DNA of 5,346 nucleotides, from contig DBBD01000027.1 in the NCBI GenBank assembly GCA_002292015.1, forward strand, positions 4,811-10,156, read 5' to 3'. This document shows, piece after piece, positions 1 to 5,312 of the stretch. The DNA is from Firmicutes bacterium UBA993. Lineage in GTDB: Bacteria > Bacillota > Dethiobacteria > DTU022. A model generated the notes under the pieces. The model ran no database searches, was not told the DNA's origin, and saw only the letters and a program-made list of their open reading frames with translations. Each line of letters starts with the position of its first letter. Positions within the stretch are counted from its first letter, which is position 1. The translations under genes were made by a program, and so were the position numbers.

Positions 1-2
1 AA

Positions 3-161
3 GTCGAAGTCGAAGTCGAAGACAAACAGGATGCTTTGGAAAAAGATGAGGGTGCTGGATTCGAAAACAATCGAGATGATGGAACGGAAGAAGCAATAAA
101 CAGCGATGACCGGGCCAGGCCGGGAAAGCCGGATGAAAATGGTAACTATGAAGAAGAATAA
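3..161 (+). CDS. C-terminal end of an unidentified acidic protein (5' partial)
   Basis: An open frame enters from the left edge and stops at TAA (159-161), giving the last 52 residues of a protein. It opens with three Val-Glu pairs encoded by a 6-base tandem repeat (AAGTCG, positions 1-20). The rest is rich in Asp, Glu, Asn and Gly and ends Asn-Tyr-Glu-Glu-Glu. No domain is recognisable. The composition resembles the disordered acidic tail of the next gene (501-1988), so it could be a related surface protein or a true RsgI-type anti-sigma factor, but that is inference from composition and proximity only. A 339-base gap separates it from the next start, so close operon coupling is not evident. 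Confidence 0.6.
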   Translation, partial: VEVEVEDKQDALEKDEGAGFENNRDDGTEEAINSDDRARPGKPDENGNYEEE

Positions 162-500
162 GAGTCCGGGGCTGCAGGTGATGGCGAAAAACCTTAAATA
201 TCACAATCAGAATTTATAATACCACGCGATTATACTGTTTACTCAGAGAGCGGCGCGTCGAAATTGGAATGCCACGCCGCATGACTCATCCTTCAAAAAA
301 ACAATGGATAAACGATGAGCAACAAACGCGAACAGGTGCGCCAACCAGGCTTACCAGCTAATCTTTACATATTTTTACCGGACTTCTTGTCCTTACTGCA
401 AACTCTTACGCTTGTTACAGTAAAAATTCTTTTGCAACCTTTTTCTTCTTACTTCATTGTAAAGGATGAACGAAAAATTCATTATGAAGAGGTGATGACA
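162..500. other. Intergenic region, probable leader of the downstream surface protein
   Basis: This stretch has no convincing gene. An ATG at 315 is in frame with the downstream gene, but the 62 codons it would add look non-coding and push the signal peptide inside the protein. A TATAAT hexamer at 215-220 and TATACT at 231-236 could be -10 boxes; neither has a good -35 at 16-18 bases, so no promoter is called. A six-base inverted repeat (GCGGCG 250-255, CGCCGC 275-280) could form a stem with a 19-base loop. It has no T-run on the plus strand and is not a clear terminator. Confidence 0.4.
486..496 (+). promoter_or_regulatory. Ribosome binding site fixing the GTG start at 501
   Basis: The sequence GAAGAGGTGAT matches the extended Shine-Dalgarno AGGAGGTGAT with one mismatch. 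The AAGAGG core ends at 492, eight bases before GTG 501, which is ideal spacing. For the in-frame ATG at 495 the spacing would be only two bases, which argues for GTG 501. Confidence 0.65.
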
Positions 501-1988
501 GTGTTATCGAAAAGACTTAAGTTGATTATCCCCGTTTTTGCTTTGTTGTTATTGCTTGTGGCTGCTTTACCGCTTTTTGGTTCCCCTCCCGCCGCCTTTG
601 CTCACATCACGCTGGAGGTAAACCCGGGTTTGGTATTGTCCGTCGACTCCGAAAGCATGATCACCGGTGTCGAATTTAAGGAAGGGGCGGCGCAGGAACT
701 TTTTGCAGGGATGGATTTTATCGGCATGAGCCTTGACCAGGCGCTGACGCAGATCGCAGGGCATCTTAAAGAAGCCGGCTTTTTAAACCCGGAAGATGTC
801 GTGCTGCTCGCAGTGCACCCGGCAGAAGGCATCCCCTTGGAGGAGATGACTGTTGTTTCTGAACGGTTAGAGCAGCTAGTCGAAAATCACCCGGATCTGC
901 TGCAGCTTGCCGGTAGAGTTGAAACTGTTATCCTGGATCCTGCTCTGTATAACGCCGCGCGAAAAGCCGGATTATGGCCGTCCGATTACGTAGTCCTAGT
1001 CGCACATGGGGCTGTTGCCGAAACAATAACCACTTTGATAAGCATCATGGATTCAGCTGGGATTAGCGGACAGCACTACAATATTTTTGAAGCTTACATG
1101 GATTTGAGAGCTGCCGGCCTGAGTGAGGCCGATGCGCTGGAAGTTATTAACCAGGCGTCAGCCATAACCTCCAACGCCACGAACATTTATGAGATAGCTT
1201 CGGACTTTGTAGATATGCAGGAGGTCGGGATAGCCTTTACTGACGCGATAAAAATGTTTCAATTGGGCCAAAATATTGATCAGAACATCTTCACCGAGGA
1301 GTTCTCTACTTTAACCTCGGATCTGATCGATATGCACGAAGAGGGGATTTCCATTGAGGTGGCTCTGGAAGCGCTCAGAATGGCGGTAGCTGCTGACCAC
1401 AGCCTGGAAGAAGTCAGCACAATCATATCAGCCTTTATTGATCTCAAAGAATACGGTATTGCAGATGCGGCGGCACTAGAGCTGGTTCGGCAAGCTATCG
1501 CCGCTGATCCTTCTTTAGAAACTTTCGAGATCCTTAAGCAGGAGGGCGTGACGGACGAGGATTTGCCGGACGAGGACATGCCGGCTGAGGCCAATGTTTC
1601 TGGCTCCGCCGTCAACGCTCAGCAGGCGAGCACCATAGCGCTCGGTGCTGTCCCCGACGGAACGGTGGTCGAAGTTTCAAGCGGTTTTGAGCGTGGGATC
1701 GCAACGTGGGAGCTACTAATTCTCAAGCCGGACGGGAGTGGCGTAGAGATCTATATCGACGCAGCCACTGGCAAGATCCTTAAGCAGGAGAACGTGCCGG
1801 CCGCGGACATGCAGGACGAGGATATGCCGGCCGGGACCAAGCCTGCTGAGAACAAATACGACGATTCTCTTTACGTCGATTACGACAATTATGAATATGA
1901 ATATGATAAAGTTGATAAAGTTGACAGAGATGACAAAAATAACAACCGCGGGGGATCGAAGAGATCTAACGAGCATGATGACGAATAA
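501..1988 (+). CDS. Secreted/anchored protein: RsgI-like domain, helical repeats, PepSY-like domain
   Basis: From GTG 501 the product is 495 residues. Residues 1-34 form a signal peptide or anchor: a basic start (Lys4, Arg5, Lys7), a Leu-rich core, and Ala-Phe-Ala before His35. Residues 36 to about 160 resemble the extracytoplasmic region of RsgI anti-sigma-I factors, with the motif TLEVNPGL (37-44) and a later VETVILDP...AARKAGL segment. The cytoplasmic sigma-binding RsgI N-domain is absent, so it is probably not an anti-sigma factor itself. Four helical repeats follow at about 199-235, 236-274, 275-311 and 312-345, each with a core like (F/L)xD(L/M)xExGI and then Ala/Leu-rich helix. Residues 365-432 look like a PepSY domain, ending DAATGKILKQE. 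The tail (about 433-495) is rich in Asp, Tyr and Lys, plausibly disordered or cation-binding. Function unknown; a role at the cell envelope is inferred. Confidence 0.8.
   Translation: MLSKRLKLIIPVFALLLLLVAALPLFGSPPAAFAHITLEVNPGLVLSVDSESMITGVEFKEGAAQELFAGMDFIGMSLDQALTQIAGHLKEAGFLNPEDVVLLAVHPAEGIPLEEMTVVSERLEQLVENHPDLLQLAGRVETVILDPALYNAARKAGLWPSDYVVLVAHGAVAETITTLISIMDSAGISGQHYNIFEAYMDLRAAGLSEADALEVINQASAITSNATNIYEIASDFVDMQEVGIAFTDAIKMFQLGQNIDQNIFTEEFSTLTSDLIDMHEEGISIEVALEALRMAVAADHSLEEVSTIISAFIDLKEYGIADAAALELVRQAIAADPSLETFEILKQEGVTDEDLPDEDMPAEANVSGSAVNAQQASTIALGAVPDGTVVEVSSGFERGIATWELLILKPDGSGVEIYIDAATGKILKQENVPAADMQDEDMPAGTKPAENKYDDSLYVDYDNYEYEYDKVDKVDRDDKNNNRGGSKRSNEHDDE
1529..1589 (+). repeat. 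Direct repeat copy A, upstream of the PepSY-like domain
   Basis: This 61-base stretch is about 80% identical to 1775-1835. It encodes ILKQEGVTDEDLPDEDMPAE, an acidic linker. In copy B the same ILKQE is the natural end of the PepSY-like domain, whereas here it follows the helical repeats. That suggests a duplicated, or formerly two-copy, PepSY unit. Confidence 0.75.
1775..1835 (+). repeat. Direct repeat copy B, downstream of the PepSY-like domain
   Basis: This is the second copy of the 61-base repeat, encoding ILKQENVPAADMQDEDMPAG. It joins the PepSY-like domain to the acidic Tyr/Asp tail. Starts of the two copies are 246 bases apart, a multiple of three, so recombination between them would remove or add one domain in frame. 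Confidence 0.75.
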
Positions 1989-2015
1989 GACTACAGCGGA
2001 CTGAGAGACGCAGAA

Positions 2016-2047
2016 GGGGCAAGGAATATCTTTTCTTGCCCCGTTTA
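2016..2047 (+). terminator. Intrinsic terminator after the PepSY-domain gene
   Basis: An 11-bp stem pairs GGGGCAAGGAA (2016-2026) with TTTCTTGCCCC (2032-2042), with one G-T wobble and a 5-base loop, followed by GTTTAAATT. It lies 28 bases past the TAA of the upstream gene. The T-run is short, but the stem is strong and well placed. Confidence 0.85.
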
Positions 2048-2055
2048 AATTATAA

Positions 2056-2082
2056 TGTCAAGGGGACGGGGTTGCCGACAAC
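2056..2082 (+). repeat. REP-like repeat 1 (left terminal inverted repeat)
   Basis: TGTCAAGGGGACGGGGTT is followed by GCCGACAAC. It is the reverse complement of repeat 3 except at three adjacent positions (GCC against ATT). The substitution weakens its own internal hairpin, leaving TGTC/GACA. Confidence 0.8.
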
Positions 2083-2099
2083 TCAACTGTTGCATAAAC

Positions 2100-2126
2100 T
2101 GTCAAAGGGACAGAATTATTGACAAC
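2100..2126 (+). repeat. REP-like repeat 2 (inner direct copy)
   Basis: This is a direct copy of repeat 1 placed 44 bases further on, matching at 20 of 27 positions; all seven differences are transitions. TGTCAA (2100-2105) and TTGACA (2119-2124) can pair across a 13-base loop. Its right arm doubles as the -35 box of a promoter. Confidence 0.7.
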
Positions 2127-2147
2127 ATCATAACAGCAGCATATACT
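2119..2147 (+). promoter_or_regulatory. Near-consensus sigma-A promoter formed by a REP arm
   Basis: TTGACA (2119-2124) is a perfect -35 hexamer. After exactly 17 bases comes TATACT (2142-2147), one mismatch from the -10 consensus. Transcription would start near 2154 and run right, through the transposase remnant and into the cation exchanger at 2456. This is the best promoter seen upstream of that gene, giving a leader of about 300 bases. Activity is inferred from sequence only. Confidence 0.6.
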
Positions 2148-2252
2148 TTCCCCCGGGAGTATTATAACTACCAAGGAAAGCCCGCAAAAAACACTAAAGC
2201 GGCATTTCCCATATTGCATATTGAAAGACCTTGCAGATCGGACAGTGCGGAT

Positions 2253-2378
2253 AAGTGGCGCAAGATAGATCAACACACCTTGGACTATTGTTTAAGCAAG
2301 TTGAAACAGAAAGGAATATCGGAGAGGCAAATATCCGGGCTGACCGGGCTCAAAAAGGACGTTGTTGTAAGAGCCTGA
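2253..2378 (+). pseudogene. C-terminal helix-turn-helix remnant of a REP-associated transposase
   Basis: The last 41 codons of an open frame read KWRKIDQ, then a helix-turn-helix ending GLTGLKKDVVVRA and a TGA stop. The pattern (K/E)KGxSxRQIxxLTGxxxxxVxR is what I recall from the C-terminus of Firmicutes REP-associated (Y1/IS200-type) transposases; here it reads KQKGISERQISGLTG. The frame stays open back to an ATG at 2055, but that start lies at the terminal repeat and the intervening residues look non-coding. The HUH catalytic domain that should precede this segment is missing. The flanking REP repeats support the assignment. It could instead be a small DNA-binding protein, but no ribosome binding site was found for one. 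Confidence 0.5.
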
Positions 2379-2382
2379 AAAT

Positions 2383-2409
2383 GTTGTCAATAACCCCGTC
2401 CCCTTGACA
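2383..2409 (-). repeat. REP-like repeat 3 (right terminal inverted repeat)
   Basis: This is the inverted copy of repeat 1 and forms the cleanest palindrome of the set: TTGTCAA (2384-2390) pairs with TTGACAA (2404-2410) across a 13-base loop containing the CCCCGTCCCC core. Confidence 0.8.
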
Positions 2410-2415
2410 ATAAAC

Positions 2416-2431
2416 AACCCCGTCCCCTTGA
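2416..2431 (-). repeat. Partial REP-like repeat 4 beside the exchanger ribosome binding site
   Basis: AACCCCGTCCCCTTGA repeats positions 2392-2407 exactly, in the same orientation, 24 bases further on. It ends 11 bases before the GGAGGT of the exchanger gene. It looks like a partial tandem duplication of the right end of the element. Confidence 0.75.
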
Positions 2432-2442
2432 AATTTTGTTTT

Positions 2443-2448
2443 GGAGGT
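2443..2448 (+). promoter_or_regulatory. Ribosome binding site fixing the GTG start at 2456
   Basis: GGAGGT lies seven bases before GTG 2456. The in-frame TTG at 2441 overlaps this site and so cannot use it, which decides the start. Confidence 0.8.
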
Positions 2449-2455
2449 ACTTGCG

Positions 2456-3415
2456 GTGGATTTATTTTTTCTGCTGTTAGGGTTCGTCCCCTTGCTCTAC
2501 GGAGCAACTTTGCTGGTTGATAGCGCTTCTTCGCTGGCCAGAAGACTGAATATCCCCAATATTGTTATCGGACTCACAATCATTGCATTCGGCACTTCTT
2601 CGCCGGAGCTAATTGTTAACGTCCTTTCCTCCTTAGCTGGAAATACCGAGCTTGCTTTAGGCAATGTCGTTGGCAGCAATATTTTCAACACCCTGGTAAT
2701 TTTAGGCATCTGTGCGACAATTGTTCCCTTATCGGTTAAGTCAAATACGGTATGGATAGAGATACCCCTTAGCCTGCTTGCTGCGACGGCACTGCTGTTC
2801 CTGGCTAACGATGTGCTGATTGATGATGCTGCGTACTCTGTCTTATCAAGAATTGACGGTCTGATGTTAATCTTGTTCTTCGCAATATTCTTGGGTTATA
2901 ACGTGAAGATGATGCTTCGCGGCTCATTTTCAGACGAGGTTTCCGTAAAGGATTATAGGGTAATAACAGCAATTTTGCTGTTGATCCTGGGCTTTGCTTT
3001 ACTGTTTACCGGTGGCAGAATAATAGTCATTTATGCTGTCAGGCTGGCCGAGAGTTTCGGCGTTGCGGAAAGAATAATTGCCTTAACCATAGTTTCAGCG
3101 GGCACATCTCTGCCCGAATTAGCAACTTCGGCAATCGCCGCCAGAAAAAACAACTTCGATCTGGCCATAGGCAATATTGTGGGCTCCAACATTTTTAATA
3201 TATTTTTTATTTTAGGGGCATCAGCCCTGCTTACACCGATACCGCTTGGCGACAATGCTAATTTTGATTTGCTGGTTAATGTTTCAACCAGTCTGCTTCT
3301 TTTTATAATCCTGTTTACCGGTAAAGGGCGGCGGCTCGAACGTTGGGAAGGCCTTTTATTTCTGGTGGCATACCTGGCGTATCTCAGTTATATCACCGGA
3401 ATATTCACGATTTAA
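2456..3415 (+). CDS. CaCA-family sodium(cation)/calcium exchanger, YrbG-like
   Basis: This 319-residue integral membrane protein should exchange Ca2+ (or a related divalent ion) for Na+ or H+ across the cytoplasmic membrane. It has the two inverted alpha repeats that define the family. Alpha-1 carries GTSSPE (46-51) and GNVVGSNIFN (69-78). Alpha-2 carries GTSLPE (216-221) and GNIVGSNIFN (239-248). The conserved Glu51 and Glu220-221 region forms the ion site in the family. Hydrophobic segments on both sides fit the usual ten-helix layout, and the length is typical and complete. The loop between halves (about 150-170) is short, without the large regulatory domain of eukaryotic NCX. Ion preference cannot be read from the sequence. 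It has no operon partner on its strand; expression may depend on the promoter inside the upstream REP element. It ends tail-to-tail with the mazF remnant, the two stop codons overlapping. Confidence 0.9.
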   Translation: MDLFFLLLGFVPLLYGATLLVDSASSLARRLNIPNIVIGLTIIAFGTSSPELIVNVLSSLAGNTELALGNVVGSNIFNTLVILGICATIVPLSVKSNTVWIEIPLSLLAATALLFLANDVLIDDAAYSVLSRIDGLMLILFFAIFLGYNVKMMLRGSFSDEVSVKDYRVITAILLLILGFALLFTGGRIIVIYAVRLAESFGVAERIIALTIVSAGTSLPELATSAIAARKNNFDLAIGNIVGSNIFNIFFILGASALLTPIPLGDNANFDLLVNVSTSLLLFIILFTGKGRRLERWEGLLFLVAYLAYLSYITGIFTI

Positions 3416-3655
3416 TTAATCTCGCAGCAGCTAAGTTGAGCTGTAAACAACTTTGAAAACTCCGCGCAAATATGACGAGGTGCCTTTTCGATAAAAGAAA
3501 CAACTCTTGCCCCATGATCAAGTGCTTTGACTGATTCGCACATTGTCGTAATTGTTGCACCGGTTTTTTGGGTCTGCTCACTAAGAGAAACATGTGCGGG
3601 AAAGCCGCGATCCGCGATCAGTGTTGGTAACCGGATAGACGATGGCCGGATACAT
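3412..3655 (-). pseudogene. MazF/PemK-type mRNA interferase fragment, frameshifted
   Basis: Two minus-strand frames together give a MazF C-terminal half. One frame (from 3655) reads MYPAIVYPVTNTDRG; the other (from about 3605) continues FPAHVSLSEQTQKTG, later VKALDHGARVVSFIEKAP, and stops at TAA 3414-3412. These match the family pattern PiTn...gfPxxV, then QVKxLDxxARxxxFIEKAP. The frames are joined by a 7-bp tandem duplication at 3606-3619; removing one copy restores the reading TDRGFPAHV. The N-terminal half, with the GDI/GhEQxGxRP region, is missing, and no antitoxin gene precedes it. It is not expected to make active toxin. The MazF match is by recalled family pattern, not a database search. 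Confidence 0.7.
3606..3619. repeat. 7-bp tandem duplication disrupting the mazF remnant
   Basis: CGCGATC occurs twice head to tail. Seven is not a multiple of three, and the duplication sits exactly where the MazF reading frame changes. Confidence 0.8.
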
Positions 3656-3690
3656 GGCCTACGGCTATTAACTGCGCTTTATCACTAACT

Positions 3691-3714
3691 AAAGGGGGCT
3701 TTGCGGCCCCCCTT
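3691..3714 (-). terminator. Probable terminator downstream of mttB
   Basis: AAAGGGGG (3691-3698) and CCCCCTTT (with one spare C, ending at about 3714) form an 8-bp stem with a loop of about nine bases. On the minus strand it lies about 43 bases past the mttB stop and is followed by a weak T-containing tail (TTTAGTT). On the plus strand the tail is TTTT, so it could also stop rightward readthrough from the exchanger gene. Confidence 0.55.
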
Positions 3715-3757
3715 TTACTGCTGATTCTGATATAAATCATCTCATTGTCGTTTTGGT

Positions 3758-5224
3758 TTAGGAAAACTCTTTCTCCGCCTCGCTGACTATCTCGCGCAGG
3801 GTGGTTGCCACCGAATTGGGTAGCGGCTCCGGCTGGTGGGTTGCCAGGATCTCCCTGGCATACTCGTTACAGCGGGTATGCATATCTTTGCCACCGGCTT
3901 CATTCCAGACCCCGCGAGTGTTACGGTCGATCAGCCGGCTTTGTGACTGGTTTTGTTTAAAGTGATCAAAGGTGTGCTGATGGGTGACAAATTCACCACC
4001 AATGCCCACCTCCCTGATCACATCAACCGCCAGGGATTCATCGTTTACCGAAACTCCGTCAAGCATACGTCTAATCATACGGACAAACTCGTTATCGGCA
4101 ACCAACAAGCCATAGTCCATGGTCATTCCCAACTCCACCATCCCAAGGCCGTAGATCATGTTGGCACCTGCCAACGCTGCAGCCATGAGAGTCAGAGTTC
4201 TTTCCTGACCGGCTTGAAGATCGCCCAACTTGCTGTCAGTCTATGAACCAGCTAAGAAGCTGGGTATACGGTAACTCTTAGCCAAAGTGGCCACGCAAGC
4301 GCCTAGCATAGCCATTTCGGGGCAGCCAACGGTAGCGGTTCCACGACGCATTTCCATCATCGTCGTCGAACTGCCGTAAATGTTCGGAGTGCCCGGGTTG
4401 GTCAGCTGGCTCAGGCAGATACCGGCCAACACTTCGGCGTTATGGGTCACCAGGGTGCCTGCCAAAGTAACGGGGCTGGTACCGCCAGCCAGGGCCATAG
4501 ATAGCACGTTAACCGGGATCTCCTGCCGGGCATAGGCAATGATTGTTTCACAGGTTTCGCGAGCCAGCGACAGCGGACTTTGCGGACAAACGTCAGCTGA
4601 GATTATCGGCCGGGCACGCAGTTTATCTTTGCCTCCGACAACCACCGAGGCCATCTCGATAATCAGCTCTGCCAACCTGAAGCTAAAGGGTGCTGTGCTG
4701 CAATGTTTTGAGGTGTTAGAGATCATCGCCTCGAAGTTGTGCAGCGGGAAGATGGCCTGGTTCACATCGCGCGGCACAACTGGGCAGTCAAGAATATCAT
4801 ACTGATCGAGATAGTCAACCAGCTTTGAAACGTCTTCCGTATCCTTCTTAGTTGATTCGCGGATTGAGCCATCTTCTAAGTCGGCTACCTGCACCCCACA
4901 ACTGAAATTACAGAAACCGACTCGCCGGCCGCCCATTACGTAATCGTGCTGAGGATTGCGGGCCGCCATCACGAAACCGGGGGGAGCGGAGCGAATGCAG
5001 CTCTCAACCACGTAAGCCGGAAAGTAGACCGTCTGATTGGCTTTATCAACCGCACAGCCACCACCGTGATAGATCTCGAGGGCATCATCACTATAAACTT
5101 TAATACCGGTATGCTTTAATACTTCCAACGTGGCATCGTGGATGCGTTCCACTGCTGCATCTGAGATGCAGTTAAGGCCAAAACCTTCAACCATAGTTTC
5201 AGCCGCTGCCTTGCTGCGCCTCAC
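3758..5224 (-). CDS. mttB: Trimethylamine:corrinoid methyltransferase MttB, with in-frame amber (pyrrolysine)
   Basis: MttB transfers a methyl group from trimethylamine to the Co(I) corrinoid of its partner protein MttC, in the cytoplasm, starting methylamine use. Read from GTG 5224 to TAA 3760-3758, the gene has 488 codons, close to the roughly 495 of known MttB proteins. One TAG interrupts it at codon 328 (4243-4241), close to the pyrrolysine position I recall for archaeal MttB (about 334). Family-like sequence runs unbroken across it: ...SFLAGS, amber, TDSKLGDLQAGQE. Further family blocks include GLGMVELGMTMDYG just downstream and GGEFVTHQHT near 409-418. A conventional gene caller would report two ORFs, 5224-4241 and 4228-3758. 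The gene has its own promoter and terminator candidates, so it may be transcribed alone. mttC, a permease and pylTSBCD must lie elsewhere if the enzyme is made. A nonsense mutation in a pyl-less host is the alternative, but the exact position makes it unlikely. Confidence 0.9.
4241..4243 (-). other. In-frame TAG codon, predicted pyrrolysine 328 of MttB
   Basis: Plus-strand CTA gives TAG on the coding strand. It is preceded by codons for Ala-Gly-Ser and followed by Thr-Asp-Ser-Lys. It is the only stop between the GTG start and the final TAA, and sits where MttB proteins carry pyrrolysine, the residue proposed to bind and activate the methylamine substrate. Confidence 0.88.
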
Positions 5225-5230
5225 TTTAAA

Positions 5231-5240
5231 ACCTCCTTTA
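5231..5240 (-). promoter_or_regulatory. Strong ribosome binding site of mttB
   Basis: On the minus strand, TAAAGGAGGT lies six bases before the GTG start at 5224. The near-perfect Shine-Dalgarno with good spacing supports this start over downstream ATG codons. Confidence 0.85.
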
Positions 5241-5282
5241 ACCCTTTAAAACAGGGCTTTGATCTGCTTATATGCCGCAGAA

Positions 5283-5312
5283 ATCATACCATGTTAGCGA
5301 ATCGCCGGTCAA
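5283..5312 (-). promoter_or_regulatory. Sigma-A-type promoter of mttB
   Basis: On the minus strand, TTGACC (5312-5307) is followed after 18 bases by TATGAT (5288-5283). Each hexamer has one mismatch to consensus. The start would fall near 5276, giving a leader of about 52 bases. No clear operator palindrome or riboswitch is seen between it and the gene. Confidence 0.6.

Larger units (their letters stand above)
2056..2409 (+). mobile_element. 354-bp REP-flanked remnant of a RAYT (IS200-like) element
   Basis: The stretch is bounded by 27-base terminal inverted repeats (2056-2082 and 2383-2409) that match at 24 of 27 positions. Each contains a REP-like palindrome, an outer TGTCAA facing TTGACA across a G-rich 13-base core (perfect at the right end, imperfect at the left). 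A further direct copy lies inside the left end (2100-2126), and a partial extra copy lies outside the right end (2416-2431). The interior encodes what looks like the C-terminal helix-turn-helix of a REP-associated tyrosine transposase; no HUH catalytic motif is seen. The element begins eight to nine bases after the preceding terminator hairpin and ends about 46 bases before the exchanger start. It is probably non-autonomous and would need a transposase in trans. Confidence 0.6.

Noticed and set aside
315..500. In-frame ATG 315 giving a 62-residue N-terminal extension of the PepSY-domain protein
   Set aside because: It would bury the signal peptide, it lacks a clear ribosome binding site and its codons look non-coding. 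GTG 501 has a well-spaced Shine-Dalgarno.
1280..1615. 111-residue Ser/Ala-rich ORF on the minus strand inside the PepSY-domain gene
   Set aside because: It is a shadow of the well-supported plus-strand gene, with low-complexity composition and no start signal.
2154..2250. Possible riboswitch in the exchanger leader
   Set aside because: GC-rich short pairings and an A-rich stretch near 2175-2195 suggested one, but no known aptamer core (yybP-ykoY, GEMM, preQ1) could be matched.
2055..2252. ATG 2055 as the start of a 107-residue gene
   Set aside because: The start lies at the terminal REP repeat with no ribosome binding site, and the first 66 residues show no family resemblance. Only the C-terminal part is annotated, as a remnant.
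2056..2431. CRISPR-like array from four related repeats
   Set aside because: The repeats are in opposite orientations with irregular spacing (44 bases, then about 257), and contain their own palindromes. They fit a REP/transposon end, not a spacer array.
3642..3671. Short plus-strand end reading MAGYMAYGY before a TAA
   Set aside because: It is preceded by a TAG in the same frame and lies opposite the better-supported mazF fragment; no start signal.
3758..4228. Separate 156-residue gene starting at TTG 4228
   Set aside because: It is the downstream half of mttB after the TAG codon, in the same frame, with no ribosome binding site of its own.
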